This document shows positions 9,992 through 21,392 of a stretch of 64,000 nt of DNA, piece after piece. This DNA comes from Heligmosomoides polygyrus polygyrus (lineage: Eukaryota > Nematoda > Chromadorea > Rhabditida > Heligmosomidae): positions 86,160,408 through 86,224,407 of the forward strand of contig OX377202.1 of assembly GCA_947396885.1 (NCBI GenBank), in the 5' to 3' direction. Below the pieces are notes generated by a model. The model did not search any database, was not told the origin of the DNA, and saw nothing but the letters and a program-made list of their open reading frames with translations. Each line of letters opens with the position of its first letter. Positions within the stretch are counted from its first letter, which is position 1. A program made the translations under genes and the position numbers.

Positions 9992-10863
9992 GGCGCCTTT
10001 TATACTCCCGCCGCGACGCGGCGCGTCAATTTGGTGAGCGGCGCTGCCAGTCGCGAAGCGCCCCGAATTTGACGCGCCGCTGCGCGATTGCAGTTAGGAA
10101 GGGGAGCGTCAGCGACGCGCGGCCACGAGCTTCTGCGCACTACGGCTCGTGCTCCGGAAAGGTCCCTGTGTCAATGAGGGAGCAAAACAGAAAGGATTCC
10201 TCTGGCATCTCTCAATGTTTGTGGTGGGATCCTTATGGGGAGCGACAAATCCTCTCCTAAGCCTGGAGTCGAAGTCGTCACGGCACTAAACCACTCCTTA
10301 TTTTGCGATAGGTGCGAGCCCTAAAGGAATACTGCTGGAAGATACTCATCGTCGATAACCACTCAAAATTCTTTCTCATATGGCCATTCTGGGGTCACCG
10401 TGCACTAAGCATATCTTTAGCATGGAATATGAAGCTTCGTGAATGTCCACAGATCTCCATTCTCTTCCCAGGTTACAGAACGTATGGGCTAAGGTCATGG
10501 TCACCGATTTCGCCCAAACTCCCTAATCATCCAAACCTAGTAATCGCCTGTAACATCAAAAAACGATGTCAGATTGGTGATCAGCTCCCTAAATACCCCT
10601 CCTCCTTCCCAATAGGAGAAGTTTGGTCGAAAAGGTGAAATCTCTCACCCTACACCGAGTCTGCCGCGGCTGATCGCGCCGCGCCGCGCCCTTCCCCTCA
10701 GCGGCGCGATTCGCCGAATACCGTAACCCAAAATTCCGTCAAGTGTGGTGTTTTGCGGCGGCGGAGTATGGAAACGATGCGGCGCCGCCTGGCGGCGCGA
10801 AAAATCGATAGCCATGCCGATCATCACGCCGCGCCGCGGGGCGGCGCAAGTATAAAAGGCGCC
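9992..10863. mobile_element. 872-bp TIR element of the TTA-flanked MITE group
   Basis: The inverted ends read GGCGCCTTTTATACT and sit between TAA duplications at 9989-9991 and 10864-10866. The arms continue as CG-rich palindrome. The interior (about 10310-10640) is a repeat with GGTCACCGATTTCGCCCAAA landmarks also seen at 42.3-42.8 and 46.4-47.1 kb. No transposase is visible. Confidence 0.75.
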
Positions 10864-10917
10864 TAACCGACCGAAATTTCAAAAATCTGACGTCAGTTTC
10901 ATAATATTGATGGATAT

Positions 10918-11797
10918 TGACGTACTAGTGTACTTTTTTACCGCACTAAATCTTGTTCAAAGTAGGTGTACTAGGGGTGATCTGCCATGGGAAGAACGAA
11001 TATCATAGTCATTTTTTTGCGGAAATGCCTTATAAGCGCGCTATATTAAGTTCGAATCGCCCAAGACCTTGCGAAATAGTGCGCGCTGATAAGGCCTATG
11101 TTATACTTCGGCGAAGCTGTGTTGCGACGCTGTGTTGCCCGGGCTGCTACATATTGCGTAGCAGCCCGCGCAACACTGTCACCGACGTCGCCGAAGTATA
11201 ACGTTGGCCTAAGAGACGCGTACTGTGTGTCTCCTACCGATGCGCACTATTTCGCCGTCTCTAACCTGCAGCAGAGGTTATCCAGGGCATAAGCCTTGAA
11301 ATCTCGAAAAGTCTTGAAAGCTCTGTTCTGTGATCTCGAGTGCAGTATCGGGCATGGAAGGGACTCCGGGGTGTGGGCCCACTAGCATACCCGTGTTAAA
11401 ATTGCCATCATTTTGGAGTTCACTCCCTTGGCCAATACGAAAGCAAATAAGACGCGCATCTGTAATTGAAATGAGGAGATAAAACTGCATTGACATTCGC
11501 TGTGTGTAGCTAGTCGCCACGCCTGTGCGCCACGGCAGGCTAGGGTAACCCCCCCCCCTCCGGGGGACGACAGCGAATGCGTGCTGGTAGAGGGCGGAGT
11601 TTCTGCGTTTTTTTTTTGTCAGCGCGCAAGGCCTTGCTTTAGGCGATTCGAACTTAATATAGCGGGCTTATAAGGAATTTCCGCAAAAAAAACGACTATG
11701 ATATTCGTTCTTCCCATGGCAGATTACCCCTAGAAGACCTACTTTAAACAAATTTAGTGCGGTACAAAAATTACACTAGTGCCGATATTGGTTGCCT
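10918..11797. mobile_element. Foldback element with arms of about 160 bp
   Basis: Left arm 10918-11078 and right arm 11632-11797 are inverted copies of each other; landmarks are GATCTGCCATGGGAAGAACG and its complement. Between them lie a complete 117-bp MITE (11093-11209) and a repeat containing GGGACTCCGGGGTGTGG. No protein is encoded. Confidence 0.75.
11093..11209. mobile_element. 117-bp palindromic MITE inside a foldback
   Basis: The ends GGCCTATGTTATACTTCGGC and their complement are flanked by TAA on both sides (11090-11092 and 11210-11212). The whole element is nearly one hairpin. It is inserted in the loop side of the foldback at 10918-11797. Confidence 0.8.
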
Positions 11798-11989
11798 CGG
11801 CGCAAATGGGTTCCGGGGGGGGGGGGGGGGTCATATGGCGCGGCGGGCCGATGTGGCGAGTAGCTACATAAGTGAATGTAAATGCAGTTTTATCTCTTCG
11901 TCAAGGGATGACACTCCAGATGAAATGGATAATATCGATCGATATTGACTGCCCCCCGCTTCCATGAAGACCTTCTGTCGACGGTCATC

Positions 11990-12125
11990 TGAATCTCCAC
12001 ACACATTGGACGATGTCTTCGGCATGTCTTCTGAATCCCTAAGCACACAGAAGATGTTGGTGTATTTTCCGCTATTTTACGGCTAATCTCCCACCCCCCT
12101 CCCCCCTCCCCAGATTTTGCCCCTA
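11990..12125. repeat. Relic of a Helitron-type satellite sequence
   Basis: The stretch carries GATGTCTTCGGCATGTCTTC and nearby AATATCGATCGATATTG, close to the 41-bp and 108-bp repeat units at 59801-60957. A similar relic lies at 43490-43870. It is degenerate and not tandem here. Confidence 0.45.
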
Positions 12126-12807
12126 TCTTATGACCCATTTCTGCTACGAGAACTCTCAGCTGAATATTATGTAGTATGACAGACCTACCTGTTTTATTAA
12201 AATTGTTCGGCGGGCGAGTGAAGAGCGAGTGTTGAATAGTGCCGAGTCGTGCCTGACCACTGCTGAAGTCATTTTATATAAGGTACTGGGTTGCGTAAAC
12301 AGAATTTGAACACATACCTAGCATCTCCTGCATCGAAACGACTTCCATGCTGAAATATAGTACCCTCATTGAGTTCCTCAAATGGAAAAAAATGCGTTAA
12401 ATCCCTCCAGGGAAGAGGAGGGGAGGGAAAGCAGAGGAAAGTGTAAGGTACAAAATTTTGAATTCACCACAGCATGACATGCCATTGGCAGCACTACAGG
12501 GCTAGCAGCAGAATTTTGCGGCATCGAAACGCGATCTGTTTCTTCCGTGATGAGACCCATGCCCCACTCTAATGAGAGCCGCAGGCTTCCTTGAGAGTCT
12601 AATGGCTGCCTCACGAAACTTTAGAGACACAAAACAAATTTTCCCGACCCCTCGGCACGTTAGGATAGAAACTCGACTCCGCCCTCTCGCCAACCCGCCG
12701 TACATCCCGCCCTACCGCCGAGCCGTCAAGAACTGCTGCCACATTAACTTTAACCATAAACGTTCGGGAATTGCTTCCGCTAAAGGATATGGTCGGCGCC
12801 TCACTAA

Positions 12808-12951
12808 GATCTATGGTATACTCCCGCGTCGCGCCAGCGAGGGGTCGCGACTACAGTGTTGTGCGGGTAACTACGCAGCTCGTAGCTACCCGCGCAACAA
12901 TATTGCAGCGATCCGTTGCCCGCGCAGCGCGGCGGAAGAATACCATAGACC
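12808..12951. mobile_element. Palindromic MITE
   Basis: The inverted ends read GATCTATGGTATACTCCCGC and its near complement. The left flank is TAA and the right flank TAG. The centre is a CG-rich hairpin (GCGACTACAGTGTTGTGCG side). It belongs to the TTA-flanked group. Confidence 0.7.
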
Positions 12952-12955
12952 TAGA

Positions 12956-13409
12956 GCCGCGTGCACACTCAGTGCGGCAACCACGCTGAAGCAGAGCGCG
13001 GAGGGGCGGAGTTACACTGCGGCAGCGGAGGCCGCAGTGAGGGGGTGTCCACACTTTCACTGCCGCAGTGCTGCCGGCAGCGGCCGCAGCGGCGGTGGCA
13101 GCGAGGAATGACCCGGGCATTCCTCACTGTCGCTGCGTGCTGCCGCGGCGCAGTCCAACAGTGCCGCAGTGTGTGAGAATACCTCCGCCCACATTCCACT
13201 GCCCGCTGCTCGCTGCAAAGTGTGCACGCGGCTTATTCAAAAAGCGCGCGCTGCTGTTCGTTTTCGCGTATCCTTTGCGAAAGTAGCGTGCACCCTCCTT
13301 TGCCGCTCAATCCGGGTTTGCTGCCGCAGCAAAGTGTACTCGCCTCCGCCCCTCTGCGCTATGCTTCAGCGTGGCTGCCGCACTGCCGCAGCGGAGTGTG
13401 CACGCGGCT
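12956..13409. repeat. Multi-layered nested palindrome, GC-rich
   Basis: The outer arms (12956 rightwards, 13409 leftwards) match as inverted copies, with GCCGCGTGCACACT at the outside and GAGGGGCGGAG further in. Inside are further palindromes around GCTGCCGGCAGC and CACTGCCGCAG. It looks like MITE within MITE within MITE. No coding function is supported. Confidence 0.6.
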
Positions 13410-13494
13410 ATAGTTTTGCACAGCAGGCCTTTTTTTCTTAAGGCAGCGCCGCACCCGCAGCAGAGCGTGCTCCGGGTGCGGCGCTGCCTTAAGA

Positions 13495-14951
13495 AGGCAG
13501 CTATTGGTCTAGTTCCAGCGCTCACATTTTTGTTCAACTGGTGCCTTCTTCATGGAGAGGTTCCCTCGATTTGGAAGAAAAGCTTTGTAAGACCAATATT
13601 TAAAAAAGGTGACAGGACTGACTACAGAAACTATAGACCTATCTGCCTCACGTCCTCCACAAGTAAGGTCTTGGAGAGGATAGTGCGCACTCAGATCTAT
13701 AGTTATTTACGGGAAAATAATCTTCTCGCAAGGACACAGCATGGTTTTCTTGAACGAAAGTCTACTGCAACAGCTCTCGTTTCCACTGTTCCACTTTGGC
13801 AAAAAATAATGGATACTCGTGGGTACGTCACCGTATGCTTCCTTGATTACACCAAAGCCTTTGATTCTATTAGTCTGCATCTTTTGTGTCTAAAGCTGCG
13901 AGCTTATGGCATTGAAGGGTGTCTTCTTAAATTTTTGGAATCCTTTCTAAGTGGACGATCGCAGACTGTTCTAGTTAACCATGCATTGTCTGATACGTAC
14001 GAAACTCCAAGCGGGGTTCCCCAGGGAACGTGCTTGGGACCACTCATGTTTCTACTTTATGTCAATGACCTTCCAGATTGTCTTCCTTCTGGGGTTCATT
14101 GCTCCTTTTACGCTGATGATTCGAAGATATATTCGTTTAATAATACGGATATTTTGCAACATGGTATCCACTCCGTTCATGCTTGGTCACAGAAGTGGAT
14201 GTTGGATATTTCACGTGATAAAACTACTGTAATGTGTATTGGAAGCGCCCACCCAAGAGGGATAGTTTTTCACATGGACAATATTGATTTGCGCATCACG
14301 ACTGAGGTGCGAGACCTAGGTGTACTTTACTCTAGCTCCCTTTCCTTTGAAAAGTATATTGATGATGTAGTTGCTAAGGCATACAGGAAATGTAATTTCA
14401 TTCTGCGTGCTTTCCGAACACGTGATAGTTCTACTTTATTTCGTCTTTTCACTGTATATGTAAGGCCGCTGCTTGAGTACTGTACACCTATCTGGTCTCC
14501 ATCTAAGAGGACCTACATCGACAAAATTGAAAGGGTGCAAAAAAGATTCACGAGCCAGATATTTATGAGAAACGGTTTGTTCGATATCAGCTATCGAGAA
14601 AGACTGAATGTTCTTGGCAGTACATCCCTACAGCTGAGAAGAGTAATATATGATGAAAATTTAATATTTAAAATAGTCTTTGGTGCTGTAGACATTGACA
14701 GTCATGAACTTTTCAACTTCTCGGAATTTAGCGATAGAACAAGGGGCCATCCACTGCGAATTTCTACTGGAAGAGTTCGGACGCAGCAATTTCTGGAATC
14801 GTTTCTTGTACGTGCTCCAAGAATGTGGAATAGCTTGCCGAATGATGTAGTCGCATCGCCAACAGCAGCTGTTTTCAACCAAAGACTGGAATCATATCTC
14901 AGACAAAAGGGTTTTTTTAAAATGCATTTTCACGAATTTACTTGCAGCTGA
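13495..14951 (+). pseudogene. CR1-like non-LTR retrotransposon reverse transcriptase, 5'-truncated
   Basis: An uninterrupted frame of about 485 codons covers most of a CR1/Jockey-group reverse transcriptase. Landmarks in order are WKKSFVRPIFKKGD, NYRPICLTSSTSKVLERI, QHGFLERKSTATAL, FLDYTKAFDSI, SGVPQGTCLGPLMFLLYVND, the catalytic FYADDSK at about 14110, and the C-terminal RAPRMWNSLPNDVV. The endonuclease domain and the start of RT are missing, so it is a truncated copy although no stop interrupts what remains. The open frame runs upstream to 13371 only because the adjoining palindrome lacks stops. The 3' end is probably near 15176 or at the repeat tail 15868-15898. Confidence 0.88.
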
Positions 14952-15247
14952 GCCCAAGTGTTCCAGGAACCGCCTAGATCACTGCCTTGTCGGATGTTCC
15001 GCTTTCAACAGGCCTATATACAAACTTTCCACGATGGATCTTTTTACCGTGCTCATACTGCAAGTATAGTAGTTCTCTACCTTGGGTTATGTAGATTGTT
15101 TTTTTGTGTTTTCTTTACACTTGTTTCAAGATTCTGCCTAGTCTGAGACAAGCCCATGGATTGTATTTATTATTAAGAGCACACATACTGAACCCAGTTA
15201 TTTTTCATCTTCCTCTCTTGATATGTGAAGACATCTCTTTTTCTCAG

Positions 15248-15458
15248 TGGTGTCGTGGAATTTACTGCGTACCGAATGGTAAGCTGGATGGCAAGAAGAC
15301 TAGACATCAACAAAAAAAACTTTCCGGAAACTCTTGTCACTCTTCCAGTTCTTGCGGTTTTTATGGTCAACCAGTCTGAAGTTATAGAAGCAACAAAGGC
15401 GCTCACTGAAAGTAGCATTGCTTCGCCTAAGTTCAAAAGGCTATATCCTTACGCTTAG
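15248..15458 (+). CDS. Candidate terminal exon of an unknown plus-strand gene
   Basis: A strong acceptor (ATCTCTTTTTCTCAG) is followed by 211 nt of coding-like sequence with a one-base carry-in and a stop at 15456-15458. It includes EFTAYRMVSWMARRLD, NFPETLVTLPVLAVFMVNQS and ASPKFKRLYPYA. I do not recognise the family. No upstream exon was found. It could instead be non-coding 3' sequence of the LINE just upstream, but the sustained frame and acceptor favour a host exon. Confidence 0.4.
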
Positions 15459-15867
15459 GTGTTGACGCGCCAAGAAAGTTGCTCGAGAGTGGTTGCGAAA
15501 TTGGCGAATTTCATACATACCACGCTATAACTTGGCTGGTTTTTGCAAAACCGCTTCATGCTATGCAGTTTTTTTTTATAGTTTTTTTAAAGCTCTTATT
15601 TGCCCTCCAGCAATACGTTCGTACGCTGTCAAATTGTAGTTAGCCTAAGTATGAGGAAGAAAGATAATATACCTTTTCATAAATTTGGATAAAATGATTC
15701 CTACGGAAACAATGGCTTAACAATGATATGGATGAATCCAAATCAAGGGCTTTTCTCAGCTAACAGAAGATTTGTTTCTGTATAACATGCCTTCTTTTTT
15801 AGTTGTATAGCCAATCATAGAGTTGTTGCGTGTTTCACTTGTCGGCTTTGTTGTTTGCTCTTGGCTT

Positions 15868-15898
15868 AAATAAACATAAACATAAACATAAACATAAG
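15868..15898 (+). repeat. (ATAAAC)n LINE-like 3' tail
   Basis: The hexanucleotide AAACAT repeats about four times after TTGGCTTAAATA. Short tandem tails of this kind end many non-LTR elements. It may belong to the CR1-like element at 13495 or to a second LINE remnant beginning near 15780. Confidence 0.6.
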
Positions 15899-15899
15899 A

Positions 15900-16382
15900 A
15901 CAGAACATTTATTAAGTCAAAAGAGACACAAAATAAATTCACAAAAGAGTGCAGCAAAAGTTGGCTTTTTTAAGATTGGCAAAAGTAAAACACAGATGCT
16001 ATTTAGCCAAAAAGTGATACAGAATAGTTAGCACAAAAGGTTGCACCAAACGCTGGTTTTTAAAAGATCAGCTAAAGTGACCTCTTCCTTGGTTTGCATA
16101 AAGTGGAAATTGGTTTTTCCATTTGTATTCGGATTTGTACTTCGCTTGCTGAAAAAGCAGAGGATGGAGCGAAATATTTACTATCCAAGCATGGTGCAGT
16201 ATAACGTTTGTACCTTGCATTATGAAGTAGGCTGATTATTGTAATTAAGATCGTTTAATAAGAATTTCTTTCTTCTATTGATTCAACTTTTTTGTCTTTA
16301 ATACTTGTTTTTAATGAATCACTTAAAATGCAAAATTCTGTTTTTTCTGATTTACTGTTTCCTGAAAAGGCTGCAGTCATTA
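15900..16382. other. AT-rich stretch, nothing recognisable
   Basis: No long coding frame, splice pattern, tRNA box or terminal repeat is visible. Confidence 0.35.
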
Positions 16383-16664
16383 TCACAAAATGCCTTTTTG
16401 TTTCAGCAATGTTTCTAACTTGCAATTAAGTGTCTTAGGAAGACAGTGAATTAGTGTTGGGGTAGCTCGTTCCAAGTTTTGACAACTCGGGTCATAAAGG
16501 AACCTTGAAAACTTTAGAATGCTGTTTTTGAGGTTGAATACGTAGGCTATGTCCCCTAGTGACGCCACTGAATAATGAAAAAGTGAAGAAATCGTTTTTA
16601 TCAATGTCGATATGATCGTTAACAATTTTGTGAACAAGGTTTTGATCATAAATTATTCGTCTGA
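16383..16664 (-). pseudogene. CR1-like LINE C-terminal remnant, minus strand
   Basis: The minus strand reads RRIIYDQNLVHKIVN, IDIDKNDFFTFSLFS and TRGHSLRIQ, colinear with the C-terminus of the CR1-like RT ending at 14951 (RRVIYDENLIFKIVF, TRGHPLRIS). A frameshift follows, then a WNELP-like motif. It is a separate, more decayed copy. Confidence 0.72.
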
Positions 16665-18547
16665 GCGATAAGAGTAACCTCGAGTGGAATTATTCGGGCA
16701 GACAAACATCTTCTACTCGTCCTCATTTTGCTGTTAAAATGCGGTATTACCATCATGTTTTCTTTCTTTTAGCGTTGTAAAGGGATTACACTTTGTTTAT
16801 GAAAACTCCGTAGCACAATGTAAAAGCCTTGAAGATAAATAGAACATAAAACACAGTGAATGAGACAAAAATATGGTTTTGATTTACATTCCAGTAATTA
16901 GTCTTCCTTCGTTTATCTAGTTTAACCTTTTTCGCCCTGATGCCAACAAACAAACAACGGTTCAACTGTGCTACGATAAAGAGAATCGGGATGTTACGAT
17001 AACCACGAGCTCCAAGCAGAAGAAACCGCATGAAAGGAGGCCTAGGAAAACGTTTGCCTGATTTTACACAGGAAATCTCATGGTTCGTCGACGGTAACCT
17101 TAAGATACTAACAATTAATCGCTTTTCCCCGAATAAAACTGGTTTTATACTAAATATCTGGACAATTTCGCACTATTTCTTATTCTTAATCAGCTGGGGA
17201 ATTACTCCCAAAGCATGCTCCTTGCACATCGCGTGAAAATCCCGTGAAACAGGGCGTGTCGTAATTGCACAACACACGCTTACGCAATTTTGGATTACGG
17301 TAAGTCGGCACTGCATTTTCCGTAATCTAGATTCTTGTGGGGGGGGGAGGTCACCTCCTAAAAAGGTCCACAACACAAAAACAAGTGGGCAAAACACACT
17401 GATATTAAAGAAAAGGTGGAAACAATGATATAGCTCTGTTCTGTGCACTCCTCCACTCACGTTAAAATTGCCCATATCCTGGAATCCCCTCCCTTGCTCA
17501 ATTCGGAAGGATGTAGACAAGCGGAGGAGAGCACAGATTTGGGCGGGAAAGGGACTCCAGGGTGTGACTCGAGTGACGCGCCCATGTTATTTACGTAAAG
17601 TTGGACCTGACCATGATTTAGCAACAGGACTTATTTAGACAAGTATCAGTGTGACGTAGATGTCGGGAAAATTTTTCGATTAAAACAGTCTGATCCTCAT
17701 AGAAAATCCCAAAGGCGAAATATATAGAGCGTATCAGAGGGGGGGGGGGGGGTGGGGTGGGGCGATCAGGAGGCACACCCGCCCCTGCTGGGGGACGTGC
17801 GATCTTCCTCTCATCCCCCTTGCTCACCCACCCCCAACCCCTAGGCTTCACCAAGAGTCTAACGGCTGCCTTACGAAAACTTTGACACGCAAAACAAAAG
17901 TTTCCGGTCCGCAGAACAGCGGTGTACCTCCTGTCGCACCGTCCATATCAGGCAGTTTCTGAAAACTGCAAGCCAGAATCCCTTGGTTTATGCCTTCAAT
18001 ATAGGATTTTATTCATTTCACACATTCCCAAGCAGAAAATATGTCCTCAAGTCCGAATAACTCTTCAAAACAAGTCTGTTGAAAACAAGGTGTCAGACAA
18101 TGCGCGTCTCTGGTGTTGTGTGTACGTCTTTACCCGACGCCTACGGTCACTATGCAATAGAGCGTCCGAACAGAGGATGTTTTTCACTATTCTTCATTTT
18201 TTCTTCCGCATCTCTTTCGTGTGAATTTTAAATTTTCCTCGAGCATTTTCTTCATGATTTTGGCGCTTATCGACATTTTCGTACGTCTAATGCGCTTTGA
18301 AATTGATTTGGGTCCCTGGGGGAAGGTACCGGGAGGATAGGGAGCAGAACGCGGCGCAGTATTAACCAACGTTCCGTCGCGTGGAAAGACGGCGGGCGAA
18401 GGGAACGAAAGTGGCATCGGCTGGCAGAACTGAAGCGGATGCGAGCACAAGAGTAAAGCGTTATGCTAGGGTTCTGTAGTAATTACTGGGTCAGGGAACT
18501 CCAGATAGGGCGCAATTTCTCCCTCGTCTTTCGAGGTGACCTCCTTA
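16665..18547. other. Intergenic sequence with dispersed repeat fragments
   Basis: The 17440-17600 stretch carries a repeat with CTGGAATCCCCTCCC and GGACTCCAGGGTGTG landmarks that recurs near 11330, 19740, 24960 and 29790. The 17850-17920 stretch matches about 12580-12660. G-runs occur at 17335 and 17740. No gene is supported. Confidence 0.4.
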
Positions 18548-18695
18548 GGGACTGTTCATACTTCGCGACGGGAGCAGTTGGTCGGCCACGCAAATCGTAC
18601 GTATCGACTTTTGTTGAGCGATTGCTCGACAAAAATCGATACGCATGATTTCCCTGATCGACCAGTCGCTCTTGTCTTGAAGCATGAACAGGCCC
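18548..18695. mobile_element. Palindromic MITE with TTA duplication
   Basis: The ends GGGACTGTTCATACTTCGCG and complement lie between TTA at 18545-18547 and 18696-18698. The core has ATCGACTTTTGTTGAGCGATT and its inverted match. It belongs to the TTCATACTTCG subgroup shared with 22139, 24604 and 48165. Confidence 0.8.
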
Positions 18696-19835
18696 TTAAT
18701 ACCAACCCACATGCTGCACCTCCCACGGTGCCTTCCCGTTGGGAGCCTCGTCCAGTATTGCGGGCAACTCGTCGCAACCCCCGGAAATTCAGCCGCGAAT
18801 CCTTCGACTCACATCGCTTATGCTCCTCCAAAAACGAATATATCTTCATGGTACTCTTACTACTGGATTGAATGGCCCACCTGTCCGGACATCCTCTGAC
18901 TAGTAGATCACCAACGAGGCGACAACCTGAAAGCAACTTTCCAAATATAGAGCACAACACGCGGTAGCCCTACAGAGCACCTACTTGACGACTCGTCGAC
19001 GGGAGGACAATGGGGTGGCACGGTTGTCGCAGAGTTAATAAGAAGCGGAAACGAGAGAGAGAGAGGGAGATCCATCCAGTAACTTTTCCAGGTCTAGTTT
19101 ACAGCATCTACTCTCGTCTAGTTAGAAAAGCAAGCTCCGTGCTCACCGTCGCTTACATGAAGGACAGCCAGGGAGAAGGACGATAAAGAGAAGTCGATGA
19201 TTGTTCACCATCGAGGTACGGGGGCAAGCTCTAACTTCTGGCCGTGAGGTGAGCTCTTTCCAAAAAGGGTTTTCTAGAGGGTAAAGCCCTCTAGGAACAG
19301 CGGTCCACTCTGTATCTCTTGCACAAGCAGTTCACCCTAGCCATAACAGAGTTAGGTTTCCTCCTGTGGTTACAGCGACTATTTATCCGCGCTCAACGTG
19401 TTAAATTAAAAGGAGTTCTTGATAAATTCCTTTGGTTCTATGAAGGAAATCAAGGTGGCACCCACTTTTAAGCTTTTCTTTTACCGCAACAATCCTAGAT
19501 GTTCTTCCACAGATAAGATGTTTGGTGCAAGCATGTCTAGTGAGGAGGGAGAGGGGAGAGCGTCCACATAATACCGCCACTTATCTAATAGTACGGTACT
19601 AAACGGGCTGGCGCCCGATGCACACCGGCAAGGTGTCCTAAAACGGGCAATTGAGATCAGCCAGACACCAGTTTCCCTTGCCTAGTTCTGCACTCTCCTC
19701 CACGTCCAATCAGTGGAGGAGAGCACAGAACTAGACAAGAGAAGGAACTCCGGGGTCTGCTTATCTATGTTACCCGTTTTAAGATTTCCACGACCATTTG
19801 CGATCTCGGAGCGGTCATCACCCCGCCAAATACCT
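18696..19835. other. Intergenic, repeat fragments only
   Basis: Repeat traces include GGCAACTCGTCGC-type sequence near 18760 and the CAGTGGAGGAGAGCACAGAA landmark near 19710, which recurs at 17520 and 21585. No gene is supported. Confidence 0.35.
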
Positions 19836-20083
19836 CCGGGCGCGTTGAGCGCACTCGGGAGCCGGCTGTCGCGTGCACCCGATTTTAGGTTCCTGGCTCG
19901 GATTTTCCGCCTAGGCCAACCAAGCCTTTCGTCCCAGGAGTCGGTCAAATGATACCCGACTTGACTGGGAAGGACAAAACACTGACTATAGGTCAAATAC
20001 GCATTCAAATTCCCGTAAAGACATCCTGTAGGAGTAGAATGCGTGTCACATCCCACAAGGGATTAGCAGCGTCCTTTATTCCT
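19836..20083 (+). mobile_element. tRNA-derived SINE, internally shortened
   Basis: The head reads GGCGCGTTGAGCGCACTCGG and GTTCCTGGCTCGGATTTTCC. The body ends GGGATTAGCAGCGTCCTTTA. It is the same family as the copy at 27112-27408 but about 50 bp shorter. Confidence 0.78.
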
Positions 20084-20365
20084 CACTTTATTTTACGTGG
20101 AATCTATCCTACTTTTGTCAGTTATTCTTTTACAAACATATATCGAGCTTACTCCAGATTTTCTCTCACTCTACCGTGTTTTTTCATCATCCCTTCCAAC
20201 TAGGAATGCAGTTTTGAGCATCATTCAATTAATAAACTTTCATCATTATAAGAGCCAAGGTTAGCATGCTCGCACTTCACTTTATACGTTCTTTCCGCTA
20301 TGATTTAAACGAGAATATCAAGTGGAGATCGAATAGTCCACGTAAGAATAGCATGGTACATATAC

Positions 20366-20438
20366 CTTCCTTGCCGTTGTCAACCATCTCGTAAAAATGC
20401 AGGCAAATAGGCTCGAGGGGATCACCATCAGCACAGCC
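20366..20438 (-). CDS. Candidate internal exon, unknown gene
   Basis: The minus strand has acceptor AATGTATAG, then 73 nt encoding GCADGDPLEPICLHFYEMVD and NGKE, then donor AAG|GTATAT. It is well-formed and protein-like, but too short to identify. It could belong with the exon at 23452-23532, though the phases require at least one more exon between them. Confidence 0.38.
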
Positions 20439-20829
20439 CTATACATTTTATGTTGTACGGAAATGAAGCAGCGCTGCTGTGTTCTAACTCAGGGTTAACT
20501 GAGCTAGACCAATTGGCCAATTCTGATGTGGTTGGACATACATGCCCCATCTTCCGAGGCGAATATCCACTGAGTACATGGTGACCCTCTCCTGCCCGAG
20601 TCTATTTGAGCTGAAATTTTCTGCATTTCACGAAGAGGAAGCAGGCTGGTCACAAATCTCGGACGGAGACCCCGCATTCCCTGGCCATAATATTTGGAGA
20701 ATTCGCATGAAAACTTTCAGACCTTTTGGACACGGCTGTGGAAGGACTCGCGGTTTACTCCAGCCTGGGCAAGGATAGTGGATCCGGCGCTAACCTAGCA
20801 GCCGGAGATGCTTGAACACCGAAGACGAG

Positions 20830-21060
20830 AAGAAGACCGCAGCCCTGCGGCCGAAGCGAGACAGTATGGCGGCTAAACCCCGCCGAGACGGCTTGGCGTC
20901 CGTCGCGCGTCCAGACAGACGTTCACGTGATCAACACGTCGGCCGCGCGCGCAATTAGGATACGTATCGATCGGCACTAACGCGTACCAGCATGGATTCC
21001 CATGCTTAGGGCAACGTTTAGGAACCTTCGACGGTAATTTGAACGCAGTCTGACGGCGGG
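20830..21060 (+). repeat. Dispersed repeat, paired with 30640-30905
   Basis: Shared landmarks are AGACGTTCACGTG, TACGTATCGATC, AGCATGGATTC and a TGACGGCGGGA-like right part. No coding content is recognised. Confidence 0.55.
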
Positions 21061-21098
21061 AGGTTTGAATGGGATAACGACCAACATTGGGAGACTAA

Positions 21099-21392
21099 GG
21101 ATAAGGATAACGGACGGCGTTACTCAATCCCTTTTGAGATGCGCCAAGCATTCTACTTCTTCGGGATGTTGTGGAGGTGATCTGAATGCGTTTTTGGCCC
21201 TGCAATGACTTGCGCTGGCCCGCCGCTGAAGAAGTCAGCGCTTTATCCCTGCAAGGCAACTCTGACACCAATTCACCGACCCCGGAGGGATAGAGGACTG
21301 GCCTTGTTGGCCTGGGCGGGGAGTCCGAAGCAGGAGCCTGGTATCGGGTGCACGTGACAGCATGCACTTCGTTCGACTGCGCTACACGCCCC
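21099..21392 (-). mobile_element. tRNA-derived SINE
   Basis: The full family structure is on the minus strand. The tail side reads GGACGGCGTTACTCAATCCC and the head side ends CGACTGCGCTACACGCCCC. The B-box region is GGCTCCTGCTTCGGACTCC, slightly degenerate. Confidence 0.8.

Noticed and set aside
13371..13494. N-terminal extension of the reverse transcriptase frame
   Set aside because: This part reads through a GC-rich palindrome unrelated to reverse transcriptase, so it is not part of the protein.
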